In this document: positions 32,410 through 35,356 of the stretch, in pieces
Numbering within the stretch: the first letter of the stretch is position 1
Layout: the number at the start of each line of letters is the position of its first letter
Source of the DNA: Verrucomicrobiales bacterium
GTDB taxonomy: Bacteria > Verrucomicrobiota > Verrucomicrobiia > Limisphaerales > UBA9464
Assembly (NCBI GenBank): GCA_016793645.1
Contig: JAEUHD010000195.1
Span: 1 to 35,356, forward strand
Direction: 5' to 3'
DNA: 35,356 nucleotides
Made by a program: the position numbers and the translations under genes
Notes under the pieces: model-generated
What the model saw: only the letters and a program-made list of their open reading frames with translations
Told to the model about the DNA's origin: nothing
The model's database searches: none

Positions 32410-33264
32410 GTGCTGACGCCTTCACCGAACGACGTGCGCGCCGCGGTCCGGGCGGCGCTGGCGGAGGACGTGGGGACCGGCGATGTCACCACCCTCGCGT
32501 GCGTACCCCCCGATTCAACCTCCCGGGCCGAGATCCGGGCCCGGGAACCGGCCGTGGTCTGCGGACTCGCCTTCGCCACGGCCGCCTTCTGGGAACTTTC
32601 GGCCAACCTCGACCTTTGCCCCGCGGTGTCGGATGGCGCCCGCGTTGAAAAGGGAGTCCCGGTCCTCGGCATCTCCGGGGCCTCACGGGCCATTCTGACC
32701 GCGGAGCGCGTCGCCCTCAATTTCCTGCAGCGCCTGTCCGGAATCGCCACCCTCACCGCCCGATATGTGGACGCCGTGGCGGGAACCGGTGCCCGCATCC
32801 TGGACACCCGAAAGACCACGCCCGGATGGCGGATCTTCGAGAAGTACGCGGTCGCCTGTGGCGGAGGCGCCAATCATCGCATCGGGCTCTACGACCGGAT
32901 TCTGATCAAGGACAACCACCTCGCCGCGCTGACCCACGCGCAGCCGGATCCGATCTCGGCCGCCGTCGCGCGCGCGCGGCATTTGTACCCCACGCTTGGG
33001 GTGGAAGTGGAGGCGGACTCCCTCGATCAGGTGCGGTGTGCCGCTGAGGCGGGTGCGGACTACATCCTCCTCGACAACATGTCCCTCCCGATGCTTCGGG
33101 AGGCCGTCGCCTCGGTGGGAGGACGATCCCGCACGGAAGCCAGCGGCGGTGTCCGATTGGACACGGTGCGGGCGATTGCCGAAACGGGCGTGGACTTCAT
33201 TTCCGTCGGCGCGTTGACCCATTCCGCGCCCGCCGTGGATCTGGGACTGGATTTCCTGTCATGA
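32410..33264 (+). CDS. nadC: Nicotinate-nucleotide pyrophosphorylase (carboxylating)
   Basis: The 284-residue quinolinate phosphoribosyltransferase makes nicotinate mononucleotide for NAD synthesis. ALAEDVGTGDVTT, ERVALNFLQRLSGIAT, ILDTRKTTPGWR, GGGANHRIGLYD, LIKDNHL and EASGGV are the expected motifs in order. The GTG at 32410 is the only suitable start; an ATG is absent and the Shine-Dalgarno weak. It overlaps birA by ATGA. Confidence 0.95.
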   Translation: MLTPSPNDVRAAVRAALAEDVGTGDVTTLACVPPDSTSRAEIRAREPAVVCGLAFATAAFWELSANLDLCPAVSDGARVEKGVPVLGISGASRAILTAERVALNFLQRLSGIATLTARYVDAVAGTGARILDTRKTTPGWRIFEKYAVACGGGANHRIGLYDRILIKDNHLAALTHAQPDPISAAVARARHLYPTLGVEVEADSLDQVRCAAEAGADYILLDNMSLPMLREAVASVGGRSRTEASGGVRLDTVRAIAETGVDFISVGALTHSAPAVDLGLDFLS

Positions 33265-34259
33265 CGCCGGACGCGACCATTCTTCGGGCCATGCGTTCCT
33301 CCGGGGATGCCGGTGCGTCCGGTGCGGATCTGGCCCGGGCGCTGGGCATCAGCCGGGCGGCGGTGTGGGCCCGCGTCGAGGAACTCCGAAAGCTCGGCTA
33401 CGATATCGAGGCGAGTCCGCATCGCGGTTATGTGCTGCGGGGCAGCCCGGGCGCCCTGCATGCCGATGACCTGCTGGCCCGGTTGGAGGGAATCCGCGTG
33501 ATTGGGCGCGACATCCAGGTCTTCCAACAGACCGCCTCCACCAATGACATCGGGGAGCGTCTTGCGGGCGACGGCGTGGCGGAGGGCATCGTCATCTTTG
33601 CGGAGAGCCAGTCCAGTGGACGCGGCCGCCTGGGGCGGCGCTGGGAATCGCCTCCGGGGGCCGGCCTTTGGTTTTCGGTGCTCCTTCGTCCCCGGATCCA
33701 TCCGCTGGCCGCGACGCAACTCACCGTGCTGGCGGCGGTGGGCTGTGCCCGGGCCATCGAGCGACAGACCGGACTGCATCCGGAGATCAAATGGCCGAAC
33801 GACCTGATGTTTGGACGGCGAAAGTGCGGCGGCATTCTCCTGGAGCTTTCGGCGGAACTGGATCACGTGCGGCATGTGGTGCTGGGCATCGGTCTGGACG
33901 TGAATGTCGACCTCAAGTCGCTGCCGGCCCCGCTGCGTGAGGTGGCCACGTCGCTGCGGGCCGAACTGGGAAGCCCCGTGGACCGCCCGGCCCTGGCGGC
34001 GGCGTTGATCCGGGAACTCGACGAGGCCTACCACCAGTTGAACCAGGGACGATTTGCCGCCCTTGCCGATGAATGGGAGGAGCGCTGCACCACGCTGGGA
34101 CAGCGTGTGGAGATCCGGATGGGCGCGCGCGAAATGTCCGGCACGGCCGAGGCTTTGGACGAGGATGGCGCCCTCCTGGTCCGGACCGAACATGGCCGGC
34201 TGGAACGCGTGGTGGGCGGGGATGTCAGTCTCGCCGGAGGAACCTCACCCCGGAAATGA
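33261..34259 (+). CDS. birA: Biotin-[acetyl-CoA-carboxylase] ligase with N-terminal helix-turn-helix
   Basis: The 332-residue protein attaches biotin to acetyl-CoA carboxylase BCCP. The N-terminal winged helix (GADLARALGISRAAVWARVEE is its core, 21-41) suggests it also represses biotin genes, as E. coli BirA does; no bio operon is here. The ligase part has QTASTND (90-96), SSGRGRLGRRW (118-128, biotin/ATP loop), KWPNDLM (177-183) and GGILLE (190-195), then the C-terminal SH3-like domain. It overlaps nadC and coaX by 4 nt each. Confidence 0.96.
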   Translation: MTPDATILRAMRSSGDAGASGADLARALGISRAAVWARVEELRKLGYDIEASPHRGYVLRGSPGALHADDLLARLEGIRVIGRDIQVFQQTASTNDIGERLAGDGVAEGIVIFAESQSSGRGRLGRRWESPPGAGLWFSVLLRPRIHPLAATQLTVLAAVGCARAIERQTGLHPEIKWPNDLMFGRRKCGGILLELSAELDHVRHVVLGIGLDVNVDLKSLPAPLREVATSLRAELGSPVDRPALAAALIRELDEAYHQLNQGRFAALADEWEERCTTLGQRVEIRMGAREMSGTAEALDEDGALLVRTEHGRLERVVGGDVSLAGGTSPRK

Positions 34260-35014
34260 TCCTCCTGATCGACATCGGAAACACGCACACCCACGTGGGC
34301 TGGGCGCAGGGGACTCGCATTCTGGGAACCCGGAATCTCTCGACGAAGGATGTCCGGGCGGGATCCCTCGGCCGTTTGCTGGCGGGGTTGCTTCCGCGGA
34401 AACCGGTGACGGGTGCCTGCCTTTGTTCCGTCGTCCCCACCGCCACAAAGCCCGCGTGTCGGGCGGTCCGGGCGGTGACGGGACTGGATCCGGAGATCCT
34501 CGGTCCGGATCGGCTTCCGGGCATTGGAATCCGATATCCGAAGCCGGCATCCATCGGACCGGACCGCCTTGCCAACGCGGTGGCCGCGACCCGACTCCTT
34601 GGGGCGCCCGTGGTGGTGGTCGATTTCGGAACGGCCGTGACGTTTGACGTTGTGGATGCGGACGCGCACTACGTGGGGGGCATCATTGCTCCGGGCATCG
34701 CGATGATGACCGACTACCTGCATGAGCGGACCGCTCTGCTGCCGCGGGTGCGCATTCGTGAACCGAGGCGCGTCGTGGGCAGGAGCACGGAGCAGGCGAT
34801 GCTGGCGGGGGCCGTCGTGGGGTATCGGGGAATGGTCCGGGGCCTGATCCAGGCGCTTCGGGACGAGTTGGGGCAGGCGGAGCTTCCGGTCGTGGCCACG
34901 GGAGGCTACGCCCGTTTGATCGCGTCCCGTCTGCCGGAAATCCGGTCGGTTCACCCCCACCTGACCCTGGAAGGTCTCCGGCTCACCTGGGAGCACCGGC
35001 AGGGGCGGGGTTGA
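34256..35014 (+). CDS. coaX: Type III pantothenate kinase
   Basis: The 252-residue protein catalyses the first step of CoA synthesis. It has MILLIDIGNTHTHVGW with Asp6, GPDRLANAVAA, VVDFGTAVTFDVV and GGIIAPGIAMM, the conserved blocks of the ASKHA-fold CoaX family; this form is not inhibited by CoA in other bacteria. The ATG overlaps the birA stop as ATGA. birA-coaX adjacency is common. Confidence 0.96.
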   Translation: MILLIDIGNTHTHVGWAQGTRILGTRNLSTKDVRAGSLGRLLAGLLPRKPVTGACLCSVVPTATKPACRAVRAVTGLDPEILGPDRLPGIGIRYPKPASIGPDRLANAVAATRLLGAPVVVVDFGTAVTFDVVDADAHYVGGIIAPGIAMMTDYLHERTALLPRVRIREPRRVVGRSTEQAMLAGAVVGYRGMVRGLIQALRDELGQAELPVVATGGYARLIASRLPEIRSVHPHLTLEGLRLTWEHRQGRG

Positions 35015-35045
35015 AACCGGGATCGGTCCGGGTCAACGTGCGCCC

Positions 35046-35356
35046 ATGCGTTTGCGTTCCCTGCTCCTGGGTTGCGGATTCCTGGTCGGAATGACGGCCG
35101 GGTGCGATGTGCCCCGATCCACTCCGCCGCCTTCGACGAATGCGGTCAAGACGGCGACGGCCCCGGTGGCGTCCCGGGGCGACACCAATTCCCCTCATTT
35201 TCATCTCGACCACGCCCAGCCCAAGCTGGCGACGGTCAAGCTGTGGATCGGGTCCAAGGAGATTGATGCGGAGATGTGCCTGACGCTGACCCAGGTGGCG
35301 ACCGGACTGATGTTCCGGCCCGGGATCACCAATGATGAGAGCATGCTGTTCGTGTT
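35046..35356 (+). CDS. DUF192-family lipoprotein, truncated by the window edge
   Basis: The visible 103 residues start MRLRSLLLGCGFLVG and have lipobox TAGC with Cys20, then a Pro/Thr-rich linker. DUF192 features follow: KLWIGSKEIDAEMC and TGLMFRPGITNDESMLFVF. DUF192 proteins are small exported proteins of uncertain role, often with halophilic or copper-related neighbours. It is 31 nt after coaX on the same strand. The C-terminus is missing, so the end is not real. Confidence 0.85.
   Translation, partial: MRLRSLLLGCGFLVGMTAGCDVPRSTPPPSTNAVKTATAPVASRGDTNSPHFHLDHAQPKLATVKLWIGSKEIDAEMCLTLTQVATGLMFRPGITNDESMLFV

Overview
The window is a GC-rich bacterial chromosome segment, densely coded on both strands, with about thirty genes, no rRNA or tRNA seen, and no phage, IS or plasmid genes. 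The best guess is a member of the PVC superphylum, probably Verrucomicrobiota of the Pedosphaera/Limisphaerales type. This is inferred from an OmcB-like DUF11 protein, Tat-exported sugar isomerase and esterase proteins, many small lipoproteins, a family-10-like glycosidase and weak Shine-Dalgarno sequences. It has not been checked by any search.

Layout. Positions 1-5350 hold carbon-catabolism genes: an enolase-superfamily dehydratase running off the left edge with an in-frame TGA, a Tat-exported TIM-barrel isomerase, an HPr phosphocarrier, a Tat-exported two-domain esterase and a Gfo/Idh/MocA oxidoreductase. A 180-bp palindromic element lies between the last two. Positions 5446-10681 hold an OmcB-like envelope protein, a four-helix membrane protein ending in DUF2314, the ABC-F ATPase Uup and a 57-residue lipoprotein. 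Positions 10828-15889 hold a GHL10 glycosidase, the unit lipoprotein-pdxJ-acpS and a divergent PxpA-like protein. Positions 16096-22818 hold an alpha-glucan phosphorylase, a kexin-like S8 protease with P-domain, recF and a membrane-anchored EEP-family phosphodiesterase. Positions 22938-27384 hold a DegT aminotransferase, a protein with about twenty 32-residue repeats, and dapA.

Positions 27488-30163 hold three exported proteins in a row on the minus strand: a YadA-head-like beta-roll protein, a small exported protein and a lipoprotein, closed by a terminator. This block sits between dapA and dapB and is the best candidate for an undescribed surface structure. From 30416 to the right edge all genes are on the plus strand: dapB-folK, a DUF4410-like lipoprotein, then nadC-birA-coaX, joined by 4-nt stop/start overlaps and making NAD, biotinylated proteins and CoA, and a truncated DUF192 lipoprotein.

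Most genes are housekeeping (DAP/lysine, folate, PLP, NAD, CoA, acyl-carrier activation, DNA repair, glycogen). The accessory part is mainly exported proteins. I saw no CRISPR array, defence island, secondary-metabolite cluster or integrase.
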